Positions 1 through 5,169 are shown, numbered from the stretch's first letter. The stretch: DNA of 5,348 bases from Clostridia bacterium (GCA_016293435.1 JAEDEG010000151.1:1-5348), one strand, 5' to 3'. The notes: generated by a model from the sequence alone, not told the origin. Numbers and translations are program-made.

Positions 1-560
1 GTAAGAGAGGAAAAGGCTTCTCTCGTTCCCATAAGGTCAAAGCCGGCATTGCAAAACGCAGAAACGGAATGGAACATTGCCATCCATATTCCTCTTACTC
101 CGAAATCCTTCCAAAAAACCGGCAGCATACAAACGGCACCGAGAATTTCTATACCAAATGTTGTTCTCAATATGAAACCTGTAAGTCGGACAATGCCGCC
201 CACCTTTGGAGCTGAGATTGATTCCTGCATTGCACTTCTTTGCATAAGCCCAATTTTTTTACCGGAAATCATCGCTGTTGCAACAGCCACCGTCACAATG
301 CCAAGTCCGCCAATCTGGATAAGCAGCATAATGACAAATTGACCGAACACAGACCAGTATGTGGCTGTGTCATGTACAACAAGTCCTGTTACGCATACAG
401 CAGAAGCTGCGGTAAACAAAGTATCGGGAAACGGCGTAACCGTACCGCTTTTGGACGCAAATGGCAGCATAAGCAGCAGCGCCCCCAAAAGAATTGTTCC
501 TGCAAAGCCATATATAATTACATGAAACGATGATATATGTTTTTTATGTACCGTATTCAT
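1..560 (-). CDS. ktrB: KtrB/TrkH-family potassium uptake channel subunit, N-terminal part (runs off the window)
   Basis: Membrane subunit of a Ktr/Trk-type K+ uptake system, normally gated by a cytosolic nucleotide-binding RCK partner (KtrA). The window holds the first 186 residues; the family is usually about 440-450, so more than half lies beyond position 1. The start is ATG at 558-560, with GAAGAGG at 568-574 seven bases upstream. Visible features are a first hydrophobic helix (about 11-34), the first pore loop with selectivity-filter motif SAVCVTGL (53-60), a membrane helix with LIQIGGLGIVT (about 80-90), a third hydrophobic segment (about 125-150), and the second pore loop HSVSAFCNAGFDL (164-176). 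These pore loops with their glycines are diagnostic of the KtrB/TrkH/TrkG superfamily. The transporter is probably Ktr-type because the N-terminus is short, but KtrA would lie outside the window. Upstream on the same strand is a kdpC remnant, also a K+ uptake gene. An 11-bp repeat in the spacer may control it. Confidence 0.93.
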   Translation of the reverse strand, partial: MNTVHKKHISSFHVIIYGFAGTILLGALLLMLPFASKSGTVTPFPDTLFTAASAVCVTGLVVHDTATYWSVFGQFVIMLLIQIGGLGIVTVAVATAMISGKKIGLMQRSAMQESISAPKVGGIVRLTGFILRTTFGIEILGAVCMLPVFWKDFGVRGIWMAMFHSVSAFCNAGFDLMGTREAFSSL

Positions 561-643
561 TCCAAAACCTCTTCGCTTTTACATTTCTTAATTTTATTTT
601 AACATAAAACGAATTAATTTTGTGTTAGCGGTTATTGTGAACT

Positions 644-676
644 ATTAAGATTTCATTAAGATTTCATTAAGATATA
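644..676. promoter_or_regulatory. 11-bp-period direct repeat upstream of ktrB, candidate response-regulator operator
   Basis: Two exact copies of ATTAAGATTTC (644-654, 655-665) are followed by a third that matches for eight bases (ATTAAGAT, 666-673) and then diverges. The core ATTAAG recurs every 11 bp, placing all copies on one face of the helix. OmpR/PhoB-type response regulators (PhoP, KdpE and relatives) typically bind such tandem half-sites. The array sits in the 120-bp gap between the kdpC stop and the ktrB start. Read toward ktrB, a weak -10-like TAAAAT lies at 596-601 with no good -35, as in activator-dependent promoters. The repeat is seen directly; the operator role is inferred. Confidence 0.5.
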
Positions 677-680
677 ATGT

Positions 681-911
681 TCATTCCGTTAATATACCGT
701 CAAGCATAAGATTTACTTTTAACACATTTACGGTTTTTTCGCCGAATATTCCTAAAAAACGATCGCTTGTGCATTTGTTTATAATTTCTCTTACACCGCT
801 CTCGCTCATATCGTTTGCCTTTGCAATTCTGGCAACCTGATATTCGGCAGCAGAGGGAGAAATGTGCGGATCAAGACCGCTGCCGGAGCAGGTAACAAGG
901 TCAACAGGGAC
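681..911 (-). pseudogene. kdpC: KdpC C-terminal remnant (K+-transporting ATPase subunit C), 5' truncated
   Basis: C-terminal part of KdpC, the small periplasm-facing subunit of the KdpFABC high-affinity potassium ATPase. About 76 residues remain of a protein usually near 190. The conserved end is unmistakable: VPVDLVTCSGSGLDPHISP, then AAEYQVARIAKAN, and a terminal VNVLKVNLMLDGIL, with TGA at 681-683. Homology stops at the valine codon 909-911. Three residues further is an ATG (921-923) preceded by an in-frame stop (927-929), so that ATG is a chance start and not the gene's own. The N-terminal membrane anchor and the GRPS-type segment are absent, and the DNA beyond 911 instead encodes a Rieske protein on the other strand. 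As drawn the gene is non-functional. Whether the break is genomic or an assembly chimera cannot be decided here. It lies upstream of ktrB on the same strand, so this end of the window is a K+ transport locus. Confidence 0.88.
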
Positions 912-1004
912 TGCCCGTGTCATGGGTCAAGATTTGAAAAAGACGGAAAGCCTATGGATAATCCGGCTATGGAAAACGCAAAAATCGGTACTTCTCAGAT
1001 TTGA
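909..1004 (+). pseudogene. Rieske [2Fe-2S] protein C-terminal remnant, 5' truncated
   Basis: Only the last 31 codons remain, ending at TGA 1002-1004. They begin D-CPCHGSRF, the second iron-sulphur box of a Rieske centre: Cys at 912-914 and His at 921-923 are the C-x-x-H ligand pair. Next comes DGKPMDNPAM, matching the usual G-x-x-x-x-x-PA turn after that box. The first ligand box (C-T-H-L-G-C type) and everything before it are missing. Such C-terminal Rieske boxes occur in clostridial FAD-dependent oxidoreductases with a terminal Rieske domain and in other Rieske ferredoxins, so the parent enzyme cannot be named. No start codon or ribosome-binding site precedes the fragment; upstream is the kdpC remnant on the opposite strand, abutting head to head at 909-911. 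A single ligand box cannot hold a cluster, so the fragment is not functional alone. Confidence 0.8.
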
Positions 1005-1078
1005 GTTTGTATATGATGACCAATTTCCGTTTTCGTCTAATATAGCTCTTCTTCTAATCAATTATGACACACCCCTGA
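1005..1078. other. Short convergent spacer between the Rieske and SLH remnants
   Basis: This stretch of 74 bases separates two stop codons that face each other. I see no hairpin with a T-run, no promoter and no coding signature. It looks like an ordinary intergenic gap, suggesting that the Rieske and SLH gene ends are true neighbours in whatever genome this block came from. Confidence 0.5.
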
Positions 1079-1318
1079 TTACTCAGTCATAAATCGATAC
1101 AGGAAAGTAACAATCTGGGCACGAGTGCAGTTGTCATCGGGGCTGAATGTGTCGATGCCCGTGCCTGCTGTGATACTCTCGGACAGAGCCCGGTTTACCG
1201 CGGCTGCGTAGTATGCGTCGGTTGTTACATCAGCAAACGCGTCGGAGGTTCCGGAATCGGGAGATCCTGTGTAGCGGTATAGGAATGTCACCGCCTGACT
1301 TCGTGTGCAGGTTTCATC
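1079..1318 (-). pseudogene. SLH-domain (surface-layer homology) protein C-terminal remnant, 5' truncated
   Basis: The last 79 residues of a secreted protein anchored to the cell wall by S-layer homology modules, ending at TAA 1079-1081. Two copies of the signature are visible: DETCTRSQAVTFLYRY at the truncated edge and DDNCTRAQIVTFLYRF near the stop. Between them is a nearly complete module, F-A-D-V (residues 28-31), then YYAAAVNRALSESITAGTG and TFSP. SLH modules usually come in threes and bind pyruvylated wall polymers. Here only about one and a third remain, with no signal peptide or functional domain. G+C is high: 130 of 240 bases between 1081 and 1320 by hand count (about 54%), against 23 of 60 in a sample of yitT. 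SLH-coding DNA is often G+C-richer than its genome, but this also fits foreign origin. Homology ends where the phosphofructokinase remnant begins on the other strand. Confidence 0.85.
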
Positions 1319-1495
1319 GGCGCTGCGGCTGCGGAGCTGGTTATAAAAGGAAAATACGGGAACATGGTTGCTATGGTTAACGGAGAAATTAAGAGTGTTT
1401 CCCTCAGTGAGGTTGCAGGTAAATTAAAGACGGTGAATGCGGAGGCATCCGTTATAAAAGAGGCTAAGTCAATAGGAATTTCCTTTGGCGATTAG
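1319..1495 (+). pseudogene. 6-phosphofructokinase C-terminal remnant, 5' truncated
   Basis: The last 58 residues of a 6-phosphofructokinase, the glycolytic enzyme that phosphorylates fructose 6-phosphate. They start AAAAELVIKGKYGNMVAM, continue with EIKSVSLSEVAGKLKTV, and end IKEAKSIGISFGD before TAG 1493-1495. The G-x-x-G-x-MV strand, the (S/P)L-x-E-V-AG-K-KTV segment and the terminal IGISFGD fit the clostridial enzymes with a C-terminal extension, often called group III and ATP- or PPi-dependent. The donor type cannot be read because the active site (GGDGT and related motifs) is missing. About six-sevenths of the gene is absent: left of 1319 the DNA encodes an SLH protein on the opposite strand. 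There is no start codon or ribosome-binding site. The 3' flank looks like natural gene-end sequence, so the right side of this junction is probably native to the stretch that continues into yitT. Confidence 0.82.
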
Positions 1496-1552
1496 CAATT
1501 TAAAACCAAAAAATCTTAAAGATAACTGTATATAAAGATAAAAATTAAGACA

Positions 1553-1595
1553 GGGAGTGTGATATGTACTCCCCCATATGTGCTCTATCCACATA
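1553..1595 (+). other. Two adjacent small hairpins downstream of the phosphofructokinase end
   Basis: GGGAGT (1553-1558) pairs with ACTCCC (1568-1573), extendable inward by two G-T pairs. TATGTG (1577-1582) pairs with CACATA (1590-1595) around a 7-base loop. The two stems are three bases apart. No T-run follows, so they are not a textbook terminator. They could mark the 3' end of the phosphofructokinase transcript or part of a structured RNA or element end. I do not recognise a riboswitch class here. Confidence 0.35.
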
Positions 1596-1630
1596 ACATA
1601 CAACATTATCGAGATGAAGCGGATTTTAGT

Positions 1631-1660
1631 TTGACAATTTACCAATTCTTTATTTAATAT
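1631..1660 (+). promoter_or_regulatory. Candidate sigma-A promoter reading into the palindrome cluster and yitT
   Basis: A perfect -35 hexamer TTGACA (1631-1636) is followed after 18 bp by TAATAT (1655-1660), a 4-of-6 match to TATAAT. Transcription would start near 1667 and the RNA would carry the hairpins at 1701-1802 before reaching yitT. The -35 is convincing; the -10 is mediocre in AT-rich DNA where chance matches are common. Confidence 0.35.
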
Positions 1661-1700
1661 TTTTTTCTATATTCATACATACTTTGTTATTTTTCAATAA

Positions 1701-1802
1701 GCGGCAAAGCCGCGTCATTCAACGTTTTCAGTGGGAGAATGAACTCCCACTGAAAAAATTAAATGTCACCCGCCGCCTATAGAGGCGGGGACATCTTAAT
1801 TT
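1701..1802. repeat. Cluster of three consecutive palindromes (hairpin element, possibly IS200/IS605-derived)
   Basis: H1: GCGGC/GCCGC around AAA (1701-1713). H2: a perfect 13-bp stem (1725-1737 with 1744-1756) around a 6-base loop AATGAA; its core is CAGTGGGAG/CTCCCACTG. H3: an 18-bp stem with two bulges, AAATTAA-ATGTC-(A)-CCCGCC (1756-1774) pairing with GGCGGG-GACAT-(C)-TTAATTT (1784-1802) around a 9-base loop; an alternative inner pairing CCGCCT/AGGCGG (1773-1778 with 1783-1788) is possible. H2 and H3 share base 1756. H2 lacks a U-tract on either strand, so it is not an intrinsic terminator; H3 is followed by T-rich DNA but not a clean run. TCATTC (1715-1720) is complementary to GAATGA (1737-1742), so the H2 loop can pair upstream. 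The structures are seen directly. Origin as a non-autonomous end of an IS200/IS605-type element or a REP-like repeat is inference; no transposase or TnpB gene is present. Confidence 0.6.
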
Positions 1803-1841
1803 AGTTATATTTGTTTTAGAAAAGCTTATAAAACGAATTAT

Positions 1842-1870
1842 TTTTCAAAACAAAAGAATAATAATATAAA
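1842..1870 (+). promoter_or_regulatory. Probable yitT promoter
   Basis: TTTTCA (1842-1847, 4 of 6 to TTGACA) and TATAAA (1865-1870, 5 of 6 to TATAAT) are spaced 17 bp apart. A start near 1877 would give a leader of about 20 bases that still includes the ribosome-binding site at 1884-1890. The match is modest and lies in very AT-rich DNA. Confidence 0.35.
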
Positions 1871-1883
1871 TATGAAAACTTAT

Positions 1884-1890
1884 TGGAAGT
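1884..1890 (+). promoter_or_regulatory. Ribosome-binding site fixing the TTG start of yitT
   Basis: GGAAGTG lies eight bases before TTG 1899-1901. The codon just upstream of that TTG is an in-frame TAA (1896-1898), so translation cannot begin earlier. The first in-frame ATG (1941) would remove the N-terminal residues and has no comparable site. Confidence 0.6.
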
Positions 1891-1898
1891 GACATTAA

Positions 1899-2798
1899 TT
1901 GACACTGAAATACAGTATACCCGATGTAATAAAAAAAATTATGCTTGTGATTGCCGGGACATTGATACTCGCATTTGGCAGTGCTCTTTTTATAATACCC
2001 TTTGACCTTATTACCGGAGGGGTGACGGGATTATCAATCATAATCAGCCGGCTTATCGGTACAGAGCAGGTCTGTGTTGATAAAATAATTGCTGTTTTAA
2101 CATGGATTTTATTCATTTTGGGATATATTTTTCTTGGAAAAGGGTTTGCGCTTAAAACACTTATATCCTCGCTTTTGTACCCTATTGGAATAACGCTTTT
2201 TTCAAAGCTTGTCACACCGGAGGTTATGAACGGATTTTTTTGTTTGCAGCAATCAAGGTACGGCGAAATATCTATCATTCTGGCTACTCTTTTGAGCGGA
2301 GTGCTGGTGGGAGCCGGTTGTGCCATTACCTTTATCGGCGGCGGTTCAACCGGTGGTACTGATGTGATAGCATTTATAATATGCAAATATATTAAATCGC
2401 TGAGAAGCTCTGCAGTAATATTTTATGTGGACGCTATTGTTATAGTGTTTGGAATGCTTATTATAAATGACTTGGTTTTGTCGCTGCTTGGAATGAGCTC
2501 AGCTCTGATTGCGGCAGTTGCAATTGACAAAATTTTTGTGGGTGAATCAAAAGCATTTATAGCACATATTATATCCGATAAATACAGTGATATAAATGAA
2601 CTTATTATAGAGAGGCTTGCAAGAACAACTACTGCAATTGAAGTGAGCGGCGGCTACAGCGGTAAAACCAAAAAAATGCTTATGCTTTCTTTTGACTTAA
2701 ACCAGTATTCGGAGCTTATTGCTATTATAAACACAGCAGACAAAAACGCATTTGTTACCATACACAGAGCACACGAAATAAGCGGTCAGGGATGGTAG
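1899..2798 (+). CDS. YitT family integral membrane protein (DUF161 plus C-terminal DUF2179)
   Basis: Complete 299-residue inner-membrane protein of the YitT/YpjC/YqfU group found in many Firmicutes; its biochemical role is not established. It starts at TTG (1899-1901) and ends with TAG (2796-2798). Likely membrane helices are at about 14-34, 36-54, 63-80, 86-104, 123-143, 150-163, 172-190 and 193-212. Family hallmarks are the early ITGGVTGLSIIIS (38-50), and FIGGGSTGGTDVIA (145-158) in the middle. The soluble DUF2179 domain (about 215-297) contains the motif RTTTAIEVSGGYSGKTKKML (242-261) and ends DKNAFVTIHRAHEISGQGW, as relatives do. Length and domain order are normal and nothing is broken. 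It is a lone gene: a gene remnant and palindromes lie upstream, and an operon on the other strand converges on it 21 bp downstream. I leave the symbol blank because Firmicutes carry several paralogues. Confidence 0.92.
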   Translation: MTLKYSIPDVIKKIMLVIAGTLILAFGSALFIIPFDLITGGVTGLSIIISRLIGTEQVCVDKIIAVLTWILFILGYIFLGKGFALKTLISSLLYPIGITLFSKLVTPEVMNGFFCLQQSRYGEISIILATLLSGVLVGAGCAITFIGGGSTGGTDVIAFIICKYIKSLRSSAVIFYVDAIVIVFGMLIINDLVLSLLGMSSALIAAVAIDKIFVGESKAFIAHIISDKYSDINELIIERLARTTTAIEVSGGYSGKTKKMLMLSFDLNQYSELIAIINTADKNAFVTIHRAHEISGQGW

Positions 2799-2819
2799 AA
2801 TGCTCTGATAGAATTTGTG
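2799..2819. other. 21-bp convergent gap without a visible terminator
   Basis: The yitT stop and the aminotransferase stop face each other across 21 bases. Neither strand shows a GC-rich hairpin with a T-run here or in the adjacent gene ends, so termination is by another route or transcripts overlap. Confidence 0.4.
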
Positions 2820-3989
2820 TTATTTAGCGCCAAATGCATGTCTCATTCTCTCAACAGCTTCTGCAATATGCTCATATTTCGATGCGTAGCATATACGTAT
2901 ATATCCTTCTCCGTCAGGACCGAAAGCACTGCCGGGAGAAGTTACTACATGAGTCTTTTCGAGAATATATTCTGCGACTTCGACAGAGGTCATGCCAAAT
3001 TCGGTAATGTTTGGAAAAACATAAAAAGCACCCTTGGGACAGACACAAGAAAAGCCTTTGATGCTATTTAGACCATCTACAATCAGGTGACGGTTTCTGT
3101 TGTAGTATTTTACCATTTCGGCAACATCTTCATCACCGTGATAAATCGCTTCTATTGCAGCAAGCTGGATAGGCTCGGGTACACTTGCTATCATATTTTC
3201 GTGAAGCTTTATGAGATTGGTAGTGATATTTTCGCAGGCACATATGTATCCCACTCTAAAACCTGTCATGGCAAAGGTTTTGGAAAAGCTGTTGATAGTC
3301 AAAACATAATCCTCTATTCCCGGGATTGATGCAAGGCTCTTTTGCTCAAAACCATCGTATACAAGCTTTTCGTACGGTTCATCGGAAATAATAAAAATCT
3401 TATGTTTTTTTACAAGCTCAGCAATTGCCAGAAGGTCTTCATAATCAAGCACTCCGCCTGTGGGATTGGAGGGTGAGTTAATTATAATAAGCTTGGTTTT
3501 GTCGGTAATCAAGGGTTCTATAATGTCGGCTGTCATTTTAAACCCGTTTTTTTCATCAACTTTTGCATATATGGTTTTGGCATTAACCATATCAATCTGA
3601 CCGCGGTAATCGGGCCAGTTGGGTCCTTGAATTATAACCTCATCACCGGGATTAACCAATGTAACAATGGCAAGCATAAGTGCCTGAGTTGCACCCGCTG
3701 TAACAATCAGATTTTTGTCGGGATCACATTTTATACCGTTTTCCTTATTGAGCTTAAAGGCAATTGCGTCGCGCAATTCTTTGATGCCCGCATTGGGTGT
3801 ATATTTGGTTTTGCCGCACTTAAGCCCTTCTATGCATGCGTCTATAATATGCCAAGGTGTAACAAAGCCAGGCTCACCGAGGGTGAGATTTATTGAATCG
3901 GGATATTTTTTTGCAAGCTCAAACATTCTTCTTACGCCTGAGGGCAGTGCGTTTTGAGCGGCGGTGCTTAATATGTTTTTGTTTTGCAT
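2820..3989 (-). CDS. PLP-dependent class I/II aminotransferase (aspartate/aromatic/PatA-like)
   Basis: A 389-residue cytosolic fold-type I aminotransferase that moves an amino group between an amino acid and a 2-oxo acid using pyridoxal phosphate. Conserved elements in order are LTLGEPGFVTP (35-45) near the substrate, TAGATQAL (97-104) binding cofactor phosphate, NSPSNPTGG (171-179) with Asn175, ISDEPYEKLVYDG (201-213) with Asp203 for the pyridine nitrogen and Tyr206, NSFSKTFAMTGFRVGY (233-248) with Schiff-base Lys237, and YIRICYAS (363-370) with the carboxylate-binding Arg365. Length is normal for subgroup I-gamma. I chose ATG 3987-3989 because AAGGAA (3998-4003) lies eight bases upstream and the conserved N-terminus begins soon after. 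A longer frame to 4163 only overlaps the previous gene. Its binding site lies inside the last codons of the amidohydrolase, five bases beyond whose stop it starts, so the two are probably translationally coupled. Substrate is not readable; aspartate, aromatic amino acids or N-acetyl-diaminopimelate are candidates. Confidence 0.92.
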   Translation of the reverse strand: MQNKNILSTAAQNALPSGVRRMFELAKKYPDSINLTLGEPGFVTPWHIIDACIEGLKCGKTKYTPNAGIKELRDAIAFKLNKENGIKCDPDKNLIVTAGATQALMLAIVTLVNPGDEVIIQGPNWPDYRGQIDMVNAKTIYAKVDEKNGFKMTADIIEPLITDKTKLIIINSPSNPTGGVLDYEDLLAIAELVKKHKIFIISDEPYEKLVYDGFEQKSLASIPGIEDYVLTINSFSKTFAMTGFRVGYICACENITTNLIKLHENMIASVPEPIQLAAIEAIYHGDEDVAEMVKYYNRNRHLIVDGLNSIKGFSCVCPKGAFYVFPNITEFGMTSVEVAEYILEKTHVVTSPGSAFGPDGEGYIRICYASKYEHIAEAVERMRHAFGAK

Positions 3990-3994
3990 TATTG

Positions 3995-5146
3995 TTATTC
4001 CTTTCCGTAATTGGTGATATATGTGCAAAATGCCATTATGGCTGTTTTCATTCCTTCTTCGTCTATACAAAAATCGTTGTTGTGAAGAGTTGTTGTGCAT
4101 CCGAGAGACTCGTTGCGTGTGCCGAAGCGAAACAGCATTCCCGGTACTTTGGTGAGATACCAAGCAAAGTCCTCAGAAATCATTTTTTTATTTACGGTCT
4201 CAAGCACAATACCTGCCTTGGAAATGGCCTTTTTGAAACGGGAAACAACAGCTTCATCATTATACACTGCACTTGTGCTAATATTCCATACAATTTCGCA
4301 TTTTCCACCAAAACGTTTAGAAACAGAATTGCAAATTTCTCTGACTTTTGATTCAACGCGATTGGCAAAATCCATGTCATAAAAGCGAAAGGAAATATCA
4401 AGCTCGCACAAATCTGCAATTACATTGTGAACAAAGCCGCCCGAAAAGCGTCCTACCGACCATATATAGGCAGTATCTGAAGCTTCTTGAGTTACGGCTT
4501 CTTTCATTAAATTGTATGCTTCAACTGCCATTGCAACAGCATCTATACCGTTTTTGGGACACGTTGCGTGGGATGACTTGCCGAAAAAGCGGATTGTGAT
4601 GGGGACACACGCCGCCATATAGTAGCCTTTTAAAACACCTAACTTTCCGCTTGAAAGAGAGTTTTCGCAGTGGGTGCACAATATGTGACTGACTCCGTTC
4701 ATAACACCTTTTGAAACCATCATTTTTGCACCGCTGACTGCACCCTCTTCACTGGGCTGAAAAATTAATCGTACACGGCAAGGGAGCTCCGGCTCTATAG
4801 ATTTTAGATATTTTGCCACGCTAAGCAGTATTGCCGTGTGTGCATCGTGACCACAGGCGTGCATCTTGCCGGGATTTTTTGATTTGAATGGCAGATCTGT
4901 TTGTTCTTCGACGGGAAGGGCATCCATATCAGCTCTCAATGCAACGAGATCTTTCCCCTGTCCTATATCTGCAACAATGCTGCACGTCCCATATTTGGTT
5001 GTATATTCAATACCCATTTCATCGAGTTCGGCCGTTACAATTTTTACTGTTTGAGGCAAGTCAAAACCGACCTCGGGACATTGGTGCAACTGTCGTCTTA
5101 TTGCAACCCCGTAAGAAAACAATTCATTTATTTTTTCACAATTCAT
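3995..5146 (-). CDS. M20 family (M20D-like) metallo-amidohydrolase, N-acyl-amino-acid deacylase
   Basis: A 383-residue dinuclear-metal hydrolase of the amidohydrolase group that includes hippurate hydrolase, IAA-amino-acid hydrolase and N-acetyldiaminopimelate deacetylase. It should cut an N-acyl group from an amino acid in the cytosol. Motifs are RRQLHQCPEVGF (17-28), LRADMDALPVEE (70-81), MHACGHDAHT (95-104), FQPSEEG (129-135), GKSSHA (189-194) starting the dimerisation lid domain, NVIAD (241-245), SEDFAWY (324-330) and LHNNDF (354-359). By analogy the metal ligands are Cys98, His100, Glu134, His159 and His355, all present. The usual GLH-V/W-P segment is replaced by CTHCENS (157-163), so it is a divergent member. 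It has 15 cysteines, as expected in an anaerobe. The start is ATG 5144-5146, with GGAGGAGG (5153-5160) six bases upstream; an earlier in-frame GTG at 5165-5167 would translate that site and is rejected. It lies 23 bp after the Lrp gene and 5 bp before the aminotransferase. Confidence 0.92.
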   Translation of the reverse strand: MNCEKINELFSYGVAIRRQLHQCPEVGFDLPQTVKIVTAELDEMGIEYTTKYGTCSIVADIGQGKDLVALRADMDALPVEEQTDLPFKSKNPGKMHACGHDAHTAILLSVAKYLKSIEPELPCRVRLIFQPSEEGAVSGAKMMVSKGVMNGVSHILCTHCENSLSSGKLGVLKGYYMAACVPITIRFFGKSSHATCPKNGIDAVAMAVEAYNLMKEAVTQEASDTAYIWSVGRFSGGFVHNVIADLCELDISFRFYDMDFANRVESKVREICNSVSKRFGGKCEIVWNISTSAVYNDEAVVSRFKKAISKAGIVLETVNKKMISEDFAWYLTKVPGMLFRFGTRNESLGCTTTLHNNDFCIDEEGMKTAIMAFCTYITNYGKE

Positions 5147-5152
5147 AACAAG

Positions 5153-5160
5153 CCTCCTCC
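5153..5160 (-). promoter_or_regulatory. Ribosome-binding site of the M20 amidohydrolase
   Basis: GGAGGAGG on the minus strand, six bases before ATG 5144-5146, is a near-perfect anti-16S match. It decides the start: the in-frame GTG upstream (5165-5167) would encode this site as Trp-Arg-Arg. Confidence 0.85.
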
Positions 5161-5169
5161 ATTTCACCC

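Larger units (their letters stand above)
1496..1898. other. 403-bp non-coding region between the phosphofructokinase end and yitT
   Basis: No reading frame here looks like protein, and no tRNA or known riboswitch was recognised. It contains, in order, an AT-rich stretch with a weak 11-base palindrome (ATCTTAAAGAT), two small hairpins (1553-1595), a TTGACA promoter candidate (1631-1660), a T-rich stretch (1648-1694), three palindromes packed into 1701-1802, and an AT-rich segment carrying the probable yitT promoter and ribosome-binding site. Confidence 0.7.

Noticed and set aside
49..533. Two 97-codon plus-strand frames at the left end
   Set aside because: They are antisense to ktrB, whose pore motifs are clear.
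644..676. Short CRISPR-like array
   Set aside because: Units are 11 bp with no spacers of repeat-independent sequence; this is an operator-like tandem repeat.
912..923. ATG at 921-923 as a genuine start of a short KdpC-like protein
   Set aside because: An in-frame stop lies one codon further upstream and there is no ribosome-binding site; KdpC homology ends at 911 and the bases beyond are Rieske codons on the other strand.
1079..1318. Internal repeats as a mobile or CRISPR repeat
   Set aside because: The repeated stretch is protein-level (SLH CTR-Q-VTFLYR) and matches known SLH modules.
1725..1756. H2 palindrome as a rho-independent terminator
   Set aside because: The stem is strong but is followed by A's on both strands, with no U-tract.
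1895..2386. 163-codon open frame antisense to yitT
   Set aside because: The yitT frame has full-length family motifs, a start site and a normal length; the antisense frame is low-complexity and has no recognisable domain.
3990..4163. N-terminal extension of the aminotransferase to an upstream ATG (447 residues)
   Set aside because: The extra residues show no family similarity and overlap the conserved end of the amidohydrolase; a good ribosome-binding site and the conserved N-terminus support ATG 3987-3989.
3893..4351. 152-codon plus-strand open frame across the amidohydrolase and aminotransferase
   Set aside because: It is a shadow of two well-supported minus-strand genes and shows no domain.
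5147..5167. Start of the amidohydrolase at GTG 5165-5167
   Set aside because: It would translate the GGAGGAGG ribosome-binding site; ATG 5144-5146 has ideal spacing to that site.
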